Shown here: positions 38,357 through 50,199 of the stretch, one piece after another
Numbering within the stretch: the stretch's first letter is position 1
Layout: each line of letters opens with the position of its first letter
Assembly (NCBI GenBank): GCA_013398295.1
Contig: VZSF01008499.1
Span: 1,330,899-1,394,898, forward strand
Direction of reading: 5' to 3'
Length of the DNA: 64,000 nt
Source: Chionis minor
Taxonomy: Eukaryota > Chordata > Aves > Charadriiformes > Chionididae
Notes under the pieces: model-generated
Told to the model about the DNA's origin: nothing
Seen by the model: the letters and a program-made list of their open reading frames with translations, nothing else
The model's database searches: none
Made by a program: the position numbers and the translations under genes

Positions 38357-41300
38357 CTGGGGGGAGCAGGCAGGTGTTGCAAATTCAGGTTTAAGTGCCA
38401 GGGAAAGAGGATTTTTTACTTCATGATAAATACTTTGAACATCTTAAATCCTTCTAAGGTCTTCTCTGGAGTGGGACAGAGTTGGTGTTACTTGGTGTTA
38501 CTTAATTTGTTTTCCAAATAGTATGGGTAAGGGGAAATCTGAACTGCATAAAATAGATATACAAACACTCTTACCTATTAGAGATGTGATAAGATTTATC
38601 TATGATGTTTTCTTACTACACAGACAATTACATGATCTACATAATAGCTACACTTTTTTATAGCTTGCAAATCCTGAAAATACATAACAAGCGAGTCCTA
38701 AAATAAAAAGTGGGGACGGGGAATTTCTGTTTCACAAACAAATTATTGAAAGACAAATATATCATATAATGCTGTTACCTTACTTTTTGTAACCTGTTTT
38801 AAAAAACAGTATTACTATACCCCTTTTCCATTTGCAGTTCTTGAGCCATTTACATATTAGAAAATCCCAATGCTGACTTTTCATGAAGTTGTAATTGTAG
38901 GCAGATTTCCAGCTTAGAAGTGGTGGAATTAATAACTATTAGTTTCATAGGTGCTAAGAAGTGCAGAAGATGCATATTTTTGATTGATGGTTCAGTTTAA
39001 TGTTTGAAAAATATAGTTGCTGAAATACAGTTAAAATAACATTTTTCTGCATCTTCCAAGTTTGGTAAATTAACCTGCTTTGTTATTCCTATGAAAGCTG
39101 TAAGGTCATACAATTTTGCACAGTGAATCATCTGATACAGGAAAATTTCTAATTATCAGGATAAAACAGTAAAACCAATAAAGCTGATTTTCAAGAAAAA
39201 AACAAAACCATTTGTATAAACATAATTTTTAATAACTTCAAAAAGCACTGATGCAAGAAACAACACTAAATTCCAGAACTGCTATTGCATACTATAACTG
39301 TATTTCACATTATTACTGTATGTTCCCAGAAAGAACAAGCAGAGAGTTTTGGATTTTTTCTTACAATCATTAGTATGATTTTAAGAACATAAGAATCTTT
39401 TAACTTTTACTGCAGATTCTCAATGATTTTTTAAAATCTTATTAGCAATAAATTTCTGCTTAGTACAAATAAGCAGCAGATTTCATTTTGATCACAGGAT
39501 CTTGACCTTTTCTCAGCTCTTAGTCAATAAGCCAACTGGACATACAGAAAACCACACGCAGAACACAGTTATGCATTTCTGAAACCCTTCCCCTATAATT
39601 AAGTGGAATAAACCCATCCAACGGAGTACCTATTTTTAAAGGTGTTTTCAAAAGGAAAACAGGGGTTGCTGAGCCAGTGGAAATTCCATCACCTTTTTGA
39701 TATGCCAGTAACCATATAAAAAAAGACATCTGAAAGCATTCTGAAAACAATACAAAATCTTGCTGAAATAAATAGAAGATCTGAGCAGCCTGTAAGGCCC
39801 ACTGCCCAATGGCAGTGCCAAGCTTTATCAAGACAAAATAGATCAACACAGACAAGATCAACACATGATCCACAGCTTAGAGAATGCTATATTTTGAGGA
39901 ACACATTATTTAAAAAATCTCTACTGTCATCATACCTCTCTGTGAGTCATTGAATTAAAAATTAACCTTACTAGTTGGGGTTAGACTCTAACACATGCAA
40001 TCTCTGAATAGGAATTAGATCAACATGCACCATATGACCACAGGTGGCTTCTTATTGCATTCTCTGGTGCAAGAACAAGATATTAGTATTACTTTGAGTC
40101 TGTACACCTTGCCAGCCACTGTTCTTAGAAAAAAGAATGCAAATTTATTTTAGAAGCAATCTTAAAATCATACTGCCACCTCTCAGATGAATAACCACAG
40201 TTTGCTGAAAACCAGCATAAACAAATCAAGTCTATTCTTAGCTTTGTAATTTTTCATTTTTAAGTTTGCGTGGTGTTCCATTTTTATTTCAATCCTCCAA
40301 ACATTAGGAAGTCAGGTAAAATTTTCATTGCACTTGCTCTTGCTCATAAAGTGTTTGTCTGGGTTTTTTTTTTTTTTTAATTCAATTTTATTTATCCTGG
40401 AAGAGAAAGCTTACACTTCTTAAACATGCACAAAAAGTTATGCATCATCTTTAAAAGCCACATGTAAAACTTAGAGGCCTCTGTAAGGCTTAACTAGCTT
40501 CCTGAAGAATTAAACATACTATTCACTGAAATATTAGTTCACCAAGTTTCTTGTAGGAGCCAGAAAAAAAGCATGAAACAGCAGAAAAATATAAACTACA
40601 ATTTATGTGCTGATTCAAGAAAAATTGAAAAAATTAAAAATACAATGACATGTAAAAGAGTATCAGTATCTTACTCCCAGAGACAGTGAGTGGCAGCAGC
40701 TGGTACTTCTCCAGAGAGTAAAACAGCTGGTGAAGCAAATAAAGATTATTTTGGGTGACAGACAAACAAACGAATCCTGAAGGTTAGGATAGAAGAGGTA
40801 GAAATGTGGCCTTCCATGGTGGCAGTGTGTGCCACGCAGACCTTTACACATTTGCTCTCTTCTGTCCTCCAGCTCTCTATTGCCATCAGTGAGTGAATGA
40901 AAGGGCTACTACACTCGCTCTTGCTGGCTCCTGCCTCAGCGCACACGCAGAACTGCTTGTGCATGACACAGTCGCTCGTGGAGTGGCACAAGCAGCAGGC
41001 GAGGAAAAGCCTCTTTCTCTGCAGTCATCACATTATAGCCTAAAGCATGAAGTTCAGTTTCCCTTATCCAGCCACATATTTTCTCTGCGAGGTACTTTGT
41101 ATTAATGAGGGCAAAGAAGTAAACAGCGAAACATCCTTCTGTGCCACCACAAAAAATTTGAACAAGTTTTCCTAACAGGAAATCTGTTACCTGACATATC
41201 TTGCACTAGAACTGATTAAAATCAAGCAATTTGGAGACAGGTTCTTAGTTGCGATATGGCTGCTTTTTGCCACCCTGCACCGCTGCACTTCTGGCCAATG

Positions 41301-44300
41301 ACTGCAGTCAAGGCAAATTTTAAACAAAGCCTAAATCAGGGCAATCCTCAAGTTGTTTTATGGCTTATGGAAGGCAGCCCAGTCTGCAGGGGACCACACA
41401 GCTGCAGGAATACAGGAACTGAAAAAAGAGGTCACTGCTAAAAACTTGGTGATTCTGAGCATGCATGAGAGTAACTGCAAACTGGCTTAACCTGGAACCA
41501 TCTATCTTCACTTATCCATTTGAAGAGTCAAGGAATTTAAGGCATCTTTGGAAGTAAGAAAGAACTTGACTCTTTTCTCCCAGGAGCTTTATAGTGAGTA
41601 GCTCTGATAATGGGAGTAGTATTACTTCAAACTTAGGTGGTGCAAGTAAGAAAGCAATGGTGGCCGCCTTCCTGGCCCTTTTTATTTGCACTCCAGAAAC
41701 CATTTTTGCACCATCTGTGATCTGGTTGCAATATCTATGTGGGAATAAATATTACCTTCAGACTTTATCGTAGATAAGACCACACATGGCCAAAGGCACA
41801 AAGAACGAGCTCCTGGGGGCCCTATTCCCAGGTGTGGCTGAGTCTCCTCCTCTCACAGGTAACCACCTGATCAGCTGCTGCAAGGGCAGCTCCCCCAGTT
41901 CCTGCTCCCCACCAAACAGGAGGCAGCAGGGATGTAGTTATTCTCCCTGCTAAGAGAGGAGCTGAAAGGGAGGGTTTTATGGTTAGCCTTCTGTAATGCA
42001 TGAATATCCTTCCACACTCCCAGAAGAGAGATAAACTGGCTGTACAGCCACTTTGCACCAGACCAGAACAACACAATAAATCAGCAGTGCTTTGTCAAGG
42101 CTGGAGATGTGAACTGTGGTGCCTGGTTCAGGTGTTTTTCAGCAGCTTTTGATATAAGTGCCTGCCTGAAGATGCATCTACAAAGCCAGACAGTTTGTTG
42201 CCCATGGGAAACAGGCACCTCTCCTACCACCCTTCCTCCCCACACAGTGCTTTGATTTTAGTAGTATGCCAAAACATTAGACCTATCTATATTCAGGCAC
42301 AGCTTTTGCGTGGAAATCTCTGTATAGTGGGCAGCTTTCTGGCTTGTTTTTCATCACAAATCTTACAGAAGGGCAGCAGTTTCAAAGACTTTTACAAGCA
42401 AGCCTCAGGGCTTGTTTGCCAGACTTCAATGGATATGTTTGGAGCGTGGTGTATGGAGGTTGAACTGCCTGACTCCCATTAACGTTAATAGAGTCAGGAG
42501 GCTAAATGCCTGCACACCATTATGATGACGTACCCACAGCATCTGGCAAGTAGACTGCTGCCATTTCTAAGTCCTTTTGGATATGATGCTTCCTTCACCT
42601 AAATCAGGGCGGCAAAATAGAACAAAGAGGGACAGCCTAGTTACCTCCAGCATTCTGCAAAGTACAATAACTGCAGGGAGTTTGCATCAATTTTAATAAA
42701 GAACCTTCCACTTGCATATAAACTTCCTGACATATAAGGCAGCTAACAGCATTACAAAAATTAATTTAAAAAAAAAAAAACCAAAAAACATAGCAAACAC
42801 CAGACAACAAACTGCTAGTAACCTATTGGCTTGACATGAAGGAGTAGGCTAGCAGTTACACAGGATTCATGGTCCCACCAAAATTCTAGGATATTTGGAC
42901 TATACGTGCTCCTCCAAAATTATAGATAAAGGAGGTACTTTTCTAGGATCACACATGACGCTGTTCCACAGCTGAAACAAGTAGGTAATTTAAAATTTAA
43001 CCTGTATTTAAAAAAAAAAAGTTTCCATCCTTCATTCTCTGTTTATGAACACCTGCAGTTTATATCACACACATTTTCATTGGAAACAATCTGTTAAATC
43101 TGTAAAATTATTATAGTGTAGTCCCATAGTATGACACACTGTGGCAGTACCTTTGATCTCAGCCCCTGGGAAACATTTTTTCATGTGGGCAGCAGCAGCA
43201 GCTGTAAATACAATGTTAATACTATTGGGGTATTAAATTTCCCTTTTATTTTGCTGGCTGAAGTCTGAGGGCTTATGTAGTACTACACTTCCCATATAAC
43301 ATGCTTTCAAGTTTCTGAAGTTTTGAGATAATCTAGTAAATGGACTGTCTTAGATACTTTTACAGTGGTGTTACAAGTGAAAAAGGACCTCTCTGTTTCT
43401 TTCAAATCTGGGAAAATATACTTTGGTGATAAATCTTAATCTCTCAACATCTTGGTCCTCCCCTTAGTTGCCTCACAATTGACAGCTTTTCTGCTTTAAG
43501 CTGATTAGAAACAACCTGTTGGCTAAATTGCTCTGTTAAAACCTATAGATATCCTGTATGTTTGAGTTTTTCCACAGGTGTAGTCCTTATTTAATGAAAA
43601 AAGTCTCTTTTTAAAATGTTATCTCTGTCCCTGATGGTTCTCTCATCACAACGCTAAAATTCTAGATCATATACTGACTTTGCCACGCACAAACAGCACA
43701 AAAATCTGCCCTTGACTTCCTACCGTGCTGTGTAGCCTATCAACCCACGCACACCCATCCCAGCTATACCTGTAGTCAATGGTGTAAAGATTAGATAATG
43801 CTCTGAGCAGTGTAAAGAATAACTAGAGCCAGCCCTTATTCAGAGACCTAGATTAATGCTACTCTAACCTCTATAATTTTATTCTGATCTAGTTGCTTTT
43901 TAGTAATATCTTACTTGTTCAAGTTTTGTACTGGGAAAGTTGTAAAGATTAGGCACTTCTTTCATCTTCCATCTATTGAGTGTACGTCCTTAGCAAGAAT
44001 ATTTATTAAGCAACATTTTAAAGTAACAAACAGCACACACATTCTGTTAAGCAAAAATTTACATTTATACGAATATCAGTAATTTAAGCGCCTTTTGCCT
44101 TTCAAGAACACTTATATTAAAAAGTCTTAAGAGAAGTGATTCTACCAAACGGCATGCAAACACTCTGAAGTGTCCAAATTATCTTGATTTAGCCTCTTCT
44201 ATTCACTGTTTTGCATTCTGAATGAGACACACAAGCCACAAGAGCTTTTCTTCTTTGCGTGCTCTGTACACACTGCTGTCAAACGTGCATAATGACATCC

Positions 44301-44880
44301 ATTTTTGCTCATTTTCAAATACCACTGTAATAGCCAGTTTTGTGCACACAAAGCTTTTTAAATGCGTGTGCTGGGTCCTGTGCCTTAGGGCAAATCACAT
44401 CTTATACTCTTTGGTATCAGTATAGTTTGGGAATGCAAGGACTGAAGCTTAAATTAAGGGTCTAAATCCAGAAAAAGACCTGTTAGAGGGAGGGTAGAGG
44501 ACAAGAGAGGCAAGCAGGTGAGTACACTTCCTACCAAGGCCGGTATATCCCTTTCTTCTTCAACCTGTGAGTAGCATTAGGTATCCCGTTGAGATTTACA
44601 ACAGCCAGGAGGCTAACGTTCATGAATTTTTTTGTTAATCAGTCATCAGGTAAAGCTTTTAAACAACCATTAGCAAGAACTAGAAGTCAGCCTTCTCCTT
44701 TCCCAGGAAGAGCTCTAACTGCCCTGGGACACCAAAAACCATGACTATTCTGGCACAAAATCTGTGCACGCTCCTCCCCACCTCTTCACATTTACTTATG
44801 GAAATAAGTACATATTCCTTTAAAATGCAGAGCTGTTCCACAGAGGAAAACCGTATTAGAATAGATTTAAGTGTAAGATT
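38357..44880. other. Non-coding spacer
   Basis: No gene is recognised in about 6.5 kb. It contains a tandem duplication of TTGGTGTTAC at 38482-38501, poly(T) at about 40363-40378 and poly(A) at about 42764-42780. A 117-codon minus-strand ORF at 39520-39873 is strongly hydrophobic but matches nothing known. Slightly GC-richer patches at 40.66-41.10 kb and 41.80-42.20 kb have open frames on both strands and no recognisable motif. Confidence 0.5.
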
Positions 44881-44980
44881 GGGGTGAAAAGTGGGCATAA
44901 ACCCCTTCTCTACCAGGCAGAGATTGAACCCAGGCTGCCCACATCACCTACACACACTGTTGGAGGCATGAATAAGGACT
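44881..44980 (+). mobile_element. Possible MIR-like SINE 3' fragment
   Basis: GGCAGAGATTGAACCCAGGC followed by TGCCCACA resembles the MIR 3' motif GGCAGAGCCGGGATTCGAACCCAGG with the usual continuation. Only about 30 bases match well, so this is a weak call that a database comparison could overturn. Confidence 0.3.
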
Positions 44981-46112
44981 GCCATCACCTCCTGCTGCTG
45001 CTGTGCTTCATGCACAGCCTGCACCATTAGTCATGCTAAGAGCATGCCAGCTGGATAGAGCCCCTCAGGTGAAACAGACTGAGGAATGCCTTGCTTATGA
45101 ATCTAAATTAGGCTTAAATATAAATTACAGTTGGGCCACTCCACACTAAGCTAGTTCTGAGATGCCCAGGCAAAAAGAATTTAAAGCCTTCAGGAAATAA
45201 TGGGGTTTTACACAGACGGGCGGCTAAAGACAGCTGCGGGTTCAGTCTGCAGACCCTCCAACCCAACTCCACCTAAGTCCGCTCCATCTGAGAAGCTGGA
45301 CAGCCATGCCAGCATGGCAACACGCTGAGGGCTCAGCAAAATGCACGACAACCAAAGAATTCGGGTGGCTCCAAAGTTACACAGCCACTTAGGGGAGTTA
45401 TAAAGGCTGCAGTTTGGCACGCTAAGCCTTAAAGCAAGTATTAGGTACCTTTGTTCTAACAGATTCGCCCTCTCTTGACTTTCTTCAGATTATCTGTGTG
45501 TTGGAAAATCCTGGTAAAAGAAAATCAAAGATTTTGGGAGGAAAATATCACATGACTTCAAATAACTCAGAAGAAATAATTATACAGTCACACTGCAAAA
45601 GATAGCGGTGCAGAAGAGAACAACCTGTCAGAAGTGAGCAGAGAATGAAAGAGAAATACATGCTTCCATAATTAAGACGAAGTCAAAAGTCTAAACAGAC
45701 TCTGACAATTTATAGGAGAAGGCCTGAAACACTATGGAAGGCTCAGGGAAAGTATTCATGTGGACTTCACTGTGAAAAAGGTCAGTTCCAACATTTAGAA
45801 AGTTTTTTAAGAAAGTAAAATGTAAGATTACTAATGATGTTAAGGAAGAATAATGAAGTGATTCTCTACATTAAAAAAGGAAAAAAACACACACATCAGT
45901 ATTTGTGTGGTACGTAAATAGTAAATTGAGATTTTTCTTTTGATACAATTCTTAAGCTGCAAGTGAGAGGTTTTGTTTAGGGCTTTTCATATAAAGAAAT
46001 TCATATCTCAAACTGAGGATTTTTTAAATTGATATACCTGTATTTCTCATGTAAATTTGCATTCCTTCATTTTGACATGATCTGTGCCAGGTTTGGTACG
46101 CTATGCTCCTTC
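44981..46112. other. Non-coding spacer
   Basis: No gene is seen. A patch at about 45210-45420 has several CpG dinucleotides and a 70-codon minus-strand frame with no recognisable motif. The remainder is AT-rich. Confidence 0.5.
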
Positions 46113-46672
46113 AGTTGAAGAATTGGGGTGTATCAAGAAGAGCGTGGCCAGCAGGTTGAGCATACTCCCTCTCTGCTCTGCCCTGGTGAGGCTGCATCTG
46201 GAGTACTGTGTCCATTTCTGGGCTCCCCAGTTAAAGAAAGAGAACTACCGGAGAGAGTCCAGTGGAGGGCTATGAAGATGATCAGGGGACTGGAGCATCT
46301 CTCTTATGAGGAAAGGCTGAGAGACCTGGGTCTGTTTAGCCTGGAGAAGAGAAGACTGGGAGGGGATCTCATCAATGCTTATAAATATCTAAAGGGTGGC
46401 TGTCAAGAGGATGGGGCCAGCGTCTTTTCAGTGGTGCCCACTGACAGGCAACTGTGAGCACAACTTGGAACACAGGAAACTCCATCCCAACATGAGGAAA
46501 AACTTCTTTACTTTGAGGGTGACAGCACTGGAACAGGCTGCCCAGAGACATTGTGGCATCTCCTTCCCTGGAGATATTCAAAACCTGCCTGGACGCAATC
46601 CTGTCTAACCTGCTCTAAGTGGACCTGCGTTAGCAGCTCCCTTCCAACCCCTACCGTTCTGTGATTCTGCAG
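46113..46672 (+). mobile_element. CR1 LINE, 5'-truncated 3' end copy
   Basis: The copy begins in the C-terminal part of ORF2: [11 protein letters not shown], then [20 protein letters not shown] in one frame and [20 protein letters not shown] in the next, so a frameshift separates them. It continues with [20 protein letters not shown] and [16 protein letters not shown], and ends CTTCCAACCCCTACCGTTCT followed by GTGATTCTGCAG, the CR1 3' tail. A deletion has removed the usual GATGATCTCCAGAGG segment just before the tail. The copy is about 560 bp long. It is closely similar to the copy at 31.6 kb over its last 350 bp. It has no complete domain. Confidence 0.95.
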
Positions 46673-47754
46673 GTCTGTAAAGAAAGTGTGGCCAATGTTC
46701 AGAAATCCAGCTCCTAGGGATTTCACTGTGGCCTTCTGCAGCCAAATATTTGGGGTGAAATCTGAGACTGGTGACCTTGGACCTCTGATGAGTGGGCAGC
46801 AGCCCTTCTTGTGTTTCTCAGTTGTTTGTAGGATGATGCTGAACCTACCGCTCAGCTATGCAGGTACCGGCTCTTTTTTGAGGGTGAGGGTGGGGAAGAG
46901 AGGGTATTTTCCAAGTTTCCAGTCACCTGCTCTAAAATTAGCACATTGCACAAGGGGCTCAGGATGAACATATGACAGCCTCCAGTGGCCCAAATCTAGT
47001 TGTCTGCAATACGAAAGCTGGCCCTTGGGCCACTCACTGCAGCCTGGCTCCAAGTCACAACTGCAAGTGCCTTTAACTGTGGCAGCGAATAAAATTGTAT
47101 AAGGATGGAGATGCTTCCTGAAACCTAATAGGAATATACTTCTGTGTATCCTTGGCACCAAATCAGTTAGGGATGCCACCCATCAAGAATATATATATAT
47201 TCTTTATAACTTGGAAAACTCATCCTGCCTCTCGTATCAAATACTCCAGGACTCCTGCCTCAAAAACTGCCCAGGTTATCTTGCAATCCAAAACTCCCAT
47301 TCCCTAACCTCTTCTTTCTACACACCTATCCAGTTTCACAGACTACGATCAGAACAAAATAAATAGATTTTAATAGAAATAATTCTGAAACCCATTATGA
47401 TCAATAACAGGATGATGCATTTGTTGTGGTAGTTTTTAAACTATGATAATGACGTGTTCTTTGAGTACAGTTCTGCTGAGTATTTCTCACTCTTGTTGCT
47501 ATACTGGATAGAAAGAGAGGAAACACTATGCTATTTACTGTATAGAAATCAACAAACTGCATTATATACAATGTGCAAAAAACTGAGATTACTTTTGTCA
47601 GAGTAAATACTTGTACATCTGTGACTTTAAAATATTGCAGTATCATTTTGTAAAGAGTTTTTTCTGTAGTTCAGAAATATGGATTCTGGTCAAAAAAACA
47701 TCTAGAAATACTCTTAACTTTCCCACAGCATCCCGGTATCCAATTTGTAACATT
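46673..47754. other. Spacer between two CR1 copies
   Basis: No gene is recognised. GC content is moderately raised at 46.70-47.18 kb, with short ORFs on both strands. A palindrome GAATATATATATATTC lies near 47188. The remainder is AT-rich. Confidence 0.5.
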
Positions 47755-48800
47755 ATTGGTGGTGGGTCTGGATGGGTGGTCTACTAGATGGGTAAAAACC
47801 TGCCTGGGCCCTGAGGCCCAAAGGTGGGTGGTTAATGGTGTATGCTCTACCTGGAGGCCAGTTATGATTTTTTCAGGGGTTTGCCCTAGGACCTGCCTTG
47901 TCTAATATCTTTTTCAGTGACCTGGAGGAGAGGTCAGAGTTCACCTTCATTGAACTTGCAGATGACACCTAATAGGTGCATGCAATCTGCTTGAAGGCAT
48001 GGCTGCCATCCAGAAGCACCTAGACCGGAGGGATGGGCTGACAGGAACCATAGGAAACAAAGTAAGGACAAATACAATGTTGTGCAAAGTTGAATGGATG
48101 AAACCCTTGTACTGGTATAAGTTGGGGACTGACTGGCTGTGGAGCAGCTATGTAGAGAAGACCCGAGTGGACCACAAGCTAAAGATGAACACACTGTAAT
48201 GAAGGGTAGCACTGTTTGGGGCTGTATCATCAGGAACATACATGGTGGCAAGGGGGCTGCCTATTGCCTTTACTTAGCACTTCTTAGACCATATCTAGGA
48301 TGTTATGTCCAGTTTTGGACCTCTTGAACAGGAAGGGAAGACATTGATAAGCTGGATCAAGTTCAGTGGAAGCCTGCCAAGATGGCTGGGGGCTGGAGGA
48401 GGTGAGCAGCCTTCTCCTGCAAGGAGAGGCTGAACCTTGTTTAGCTGGGAGAAGGGATGGCTTCAGGGAGACACAATAGCAGCCCCCAGTGCCTATGGTA
48501 AGTTTAGCAGGAAGACACAGCTACAACAGTCCACGGCAGAAGGGTGAGAGACGACAGATATAAAGTGAAACAGGGGATGTCCCAGAGGAAATAGGAAAAT
48601 ACTCTTACTATGATGGCAGCCAAGCAGTGGAACAGGCTCCCCAAAGAGGATGTGCAGTCTCCAGCCTTGAAGGCTTTCAAGACCCAACTGGATCAAGCCC
48701 CGAGCAGCCTGGGCTGACCTCAGGACTGACTCTGCTTTAAGCAAAAGGTTGGACTAGAGACCTCCTGGAGCTATTTCCAACCTGAATTAATCTATGATTC
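47755..48800 (+). mobile_element. Older, diverged CR1 LINE copy
   Basis: The copy covers the reverse transcriptase core to the 3' end. GTGGTTAATGGTGTATGCTC and TCTAATATCTTTTTCAGTGA correspond to the VVNG and NIFxxDL motifs. The active-site box reads LADDT (near 47960), retaining both aspartates but with F replaced by L. Further on are IRNIHGGK, the CR1 region SCVQFWAP (here GCYVQFWTS), GTGGAACAGGCTCCCCAAAG and a 3' end of GGTTGGACTAGAGACCTCCT and TCTATGATTCATT. Many stops and indels break the frame, and it differs from CR1-F/J-like consensus far more than the other copies here, implying an older insertion. Exact 5' limit is uncertain. Confidence 0.9.
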
Positions 48801-49823
48801 ATTATGAGTTTTAAGACCTTTCCTGGAGCTCTCTAATCACTACTTTCTTTAACTTTCTTTTGCTTTAGCATGAAAATCTTTTAAACTTTTTCTAAAAGTA
48901 CATCCCTCAAAATAACTATTCTATTATAGGGAGGTACTTTCATTATATATATATATATTTAAATTTTGAACACTGAAGCTTATTTTGAAGGCCCCTTCAC
49001 AAAATAATGAAGTCAAAAGCAAGCCTTTTAAAATGAAATCTAGATGAGCTATGTAGGAACTAATTAATGCCTAAGGATATTCTGTCATATTTAAATGTAG
49101 GAAAGTATAATTACAAGTACTACAAGTAGAAAACAGAGCTTCTTAGATAGAGAAATTAAGACTTATTTAAGAAAAATGAAAGGAACTGCAAATGCCTGTG
49201 TGAATTAAGTTTCCTTCCTTTGTTACTATGGCTACAATAAAGAATTACCAAAGGAGAGAATTGGATTGGTATGGTATTAAAGATTTGGCACGCTAATTAG
49301 TATTCTTCTTTTATTACTCTGATAGCCACGTAATCCAGAGCCATTTCTTCTAAATCACTTAACTTGGAATACTTTTTAGCATTGTTTTGCAAGTAAATGC
49401 CAACTCTGTTTCTTACATGTTTGTCTGTATTTAAAATAAAGACCTATTTCAATTAACATACTTTTGAAGTCTAGACTTCGCCATTTTTTAAATGCTCCAG
49501 ACAGCCATTTATTATCAGCTTTCTAGTGATAGTATTTTCTTTTGCACAAGTGTATTATATAGTATATTTCCTTTGATATATAACCATTTTTGATGCCTCT
49601 ACACTTTTCACCACACAAAACTATATGTATATTTGAACATGAGCTTTCCCTATCCCAAAAATAGCCTTTTTAAACTGAAACACATCCAGTTTTTATGCCA
49701 TTTTAATTATGTATTTTTATTGTATTTTTCTAACAGTGTGAGAATATCTTTAAAACCAAGCTGTCTATTATGTGTTTGAAAATTGATACACTGCATTTTT
49801 CATCTTAACACTTATATTCCTGT
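48801..49823. other. AT-rich spacer
   Basis: Nothing recognised except a (TA)n run at 48944-48958. No long open frame occurs. Confidence 0.5.
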
Positions 49824-49829
49824 TTTATT
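49824..49829 (-). promoter_or_regulatory. Poly(A) signal hexamer downstream of small ORF
   Basis: AATAAA on the minus strand (context GCAAAATAAAACAGG) lies about 185 bases after the stop of the 47-codon ORF. This is a plausible 3' UTR length, but AATAAA is common in AT-rich DNA. Confidence 0.25.
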
Positions 49830-50012
49830 TTGCAATCTAAGTTTGCAAGATGTACATACACAAATAAAAACAAAAGCATGCAAAGCTGTTTACAAATAAA
49901 AGCAAAGGAGAGAAAGAAATAAGATACTTTTCTTGTGCACAGTTCGATATTCAAATGTCAAGCCAGTTAGGGAAAAAGAACACTAAATGGAAAAATCAAG
50001 AGTTTCTATTAA

Positions 50013-50156
50013 TTAGGCGCTGAGCTTGGACTCAGATTTTGATTCATTCTTGGGTTTGTCGAAGACTTGATAGGGGAGAAGCTCTCTAATCTCCTTTCTG
50101 CCTGAGGCGGTGGTCCCCGAAGCTGATCTATCCGCTGGCTGCCTCAGTCCTGCCAT
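50013..50156 (-). CDS. Small CpG-rich ORF, 47 codons, unknown
   Basis: The minus-strand ORF starts MAGLRQPADRSASGTTASGR and ends DKPKNESKSESKLSA. It is basic and Ser/Lys-rich at the C-terminus, with no signal peptide or membrane segment. It lies in a 150-bp patch carrying several CpG dinucleotides, unusual in this AT-rich window, and is followed at a plausible distance by AATAAA. An upstream ATG in another frame with a strong Kozak context (GAAATGG at 50191) starts a 15-codon peptide beginning MAQPGSELRQ that stops inside this ORF. That arrangement may reflect a regulatory upstream ORF, or a frameshifted retrocopy of a small-protein mRNA. I do not recognise the protein and cannot exclude chance. 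Confidence 0.25.
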   Translation of the reverse strand: MAGLRQPADRSASGTTASGRKEIRELLPYQVFDKPKNESKSESKLSA

Positions 50157-50199
50157 CCTCCCTGTCTCAGCTCTGACCCCGGCTGAGCCATTTCAGTGT

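Noticed and set aside
46084..46608. ORFs of 63 to 109 codons
   Set aside because: They are frames of the CR1 copy (ORF2 C-terminal motifs), not host genes.
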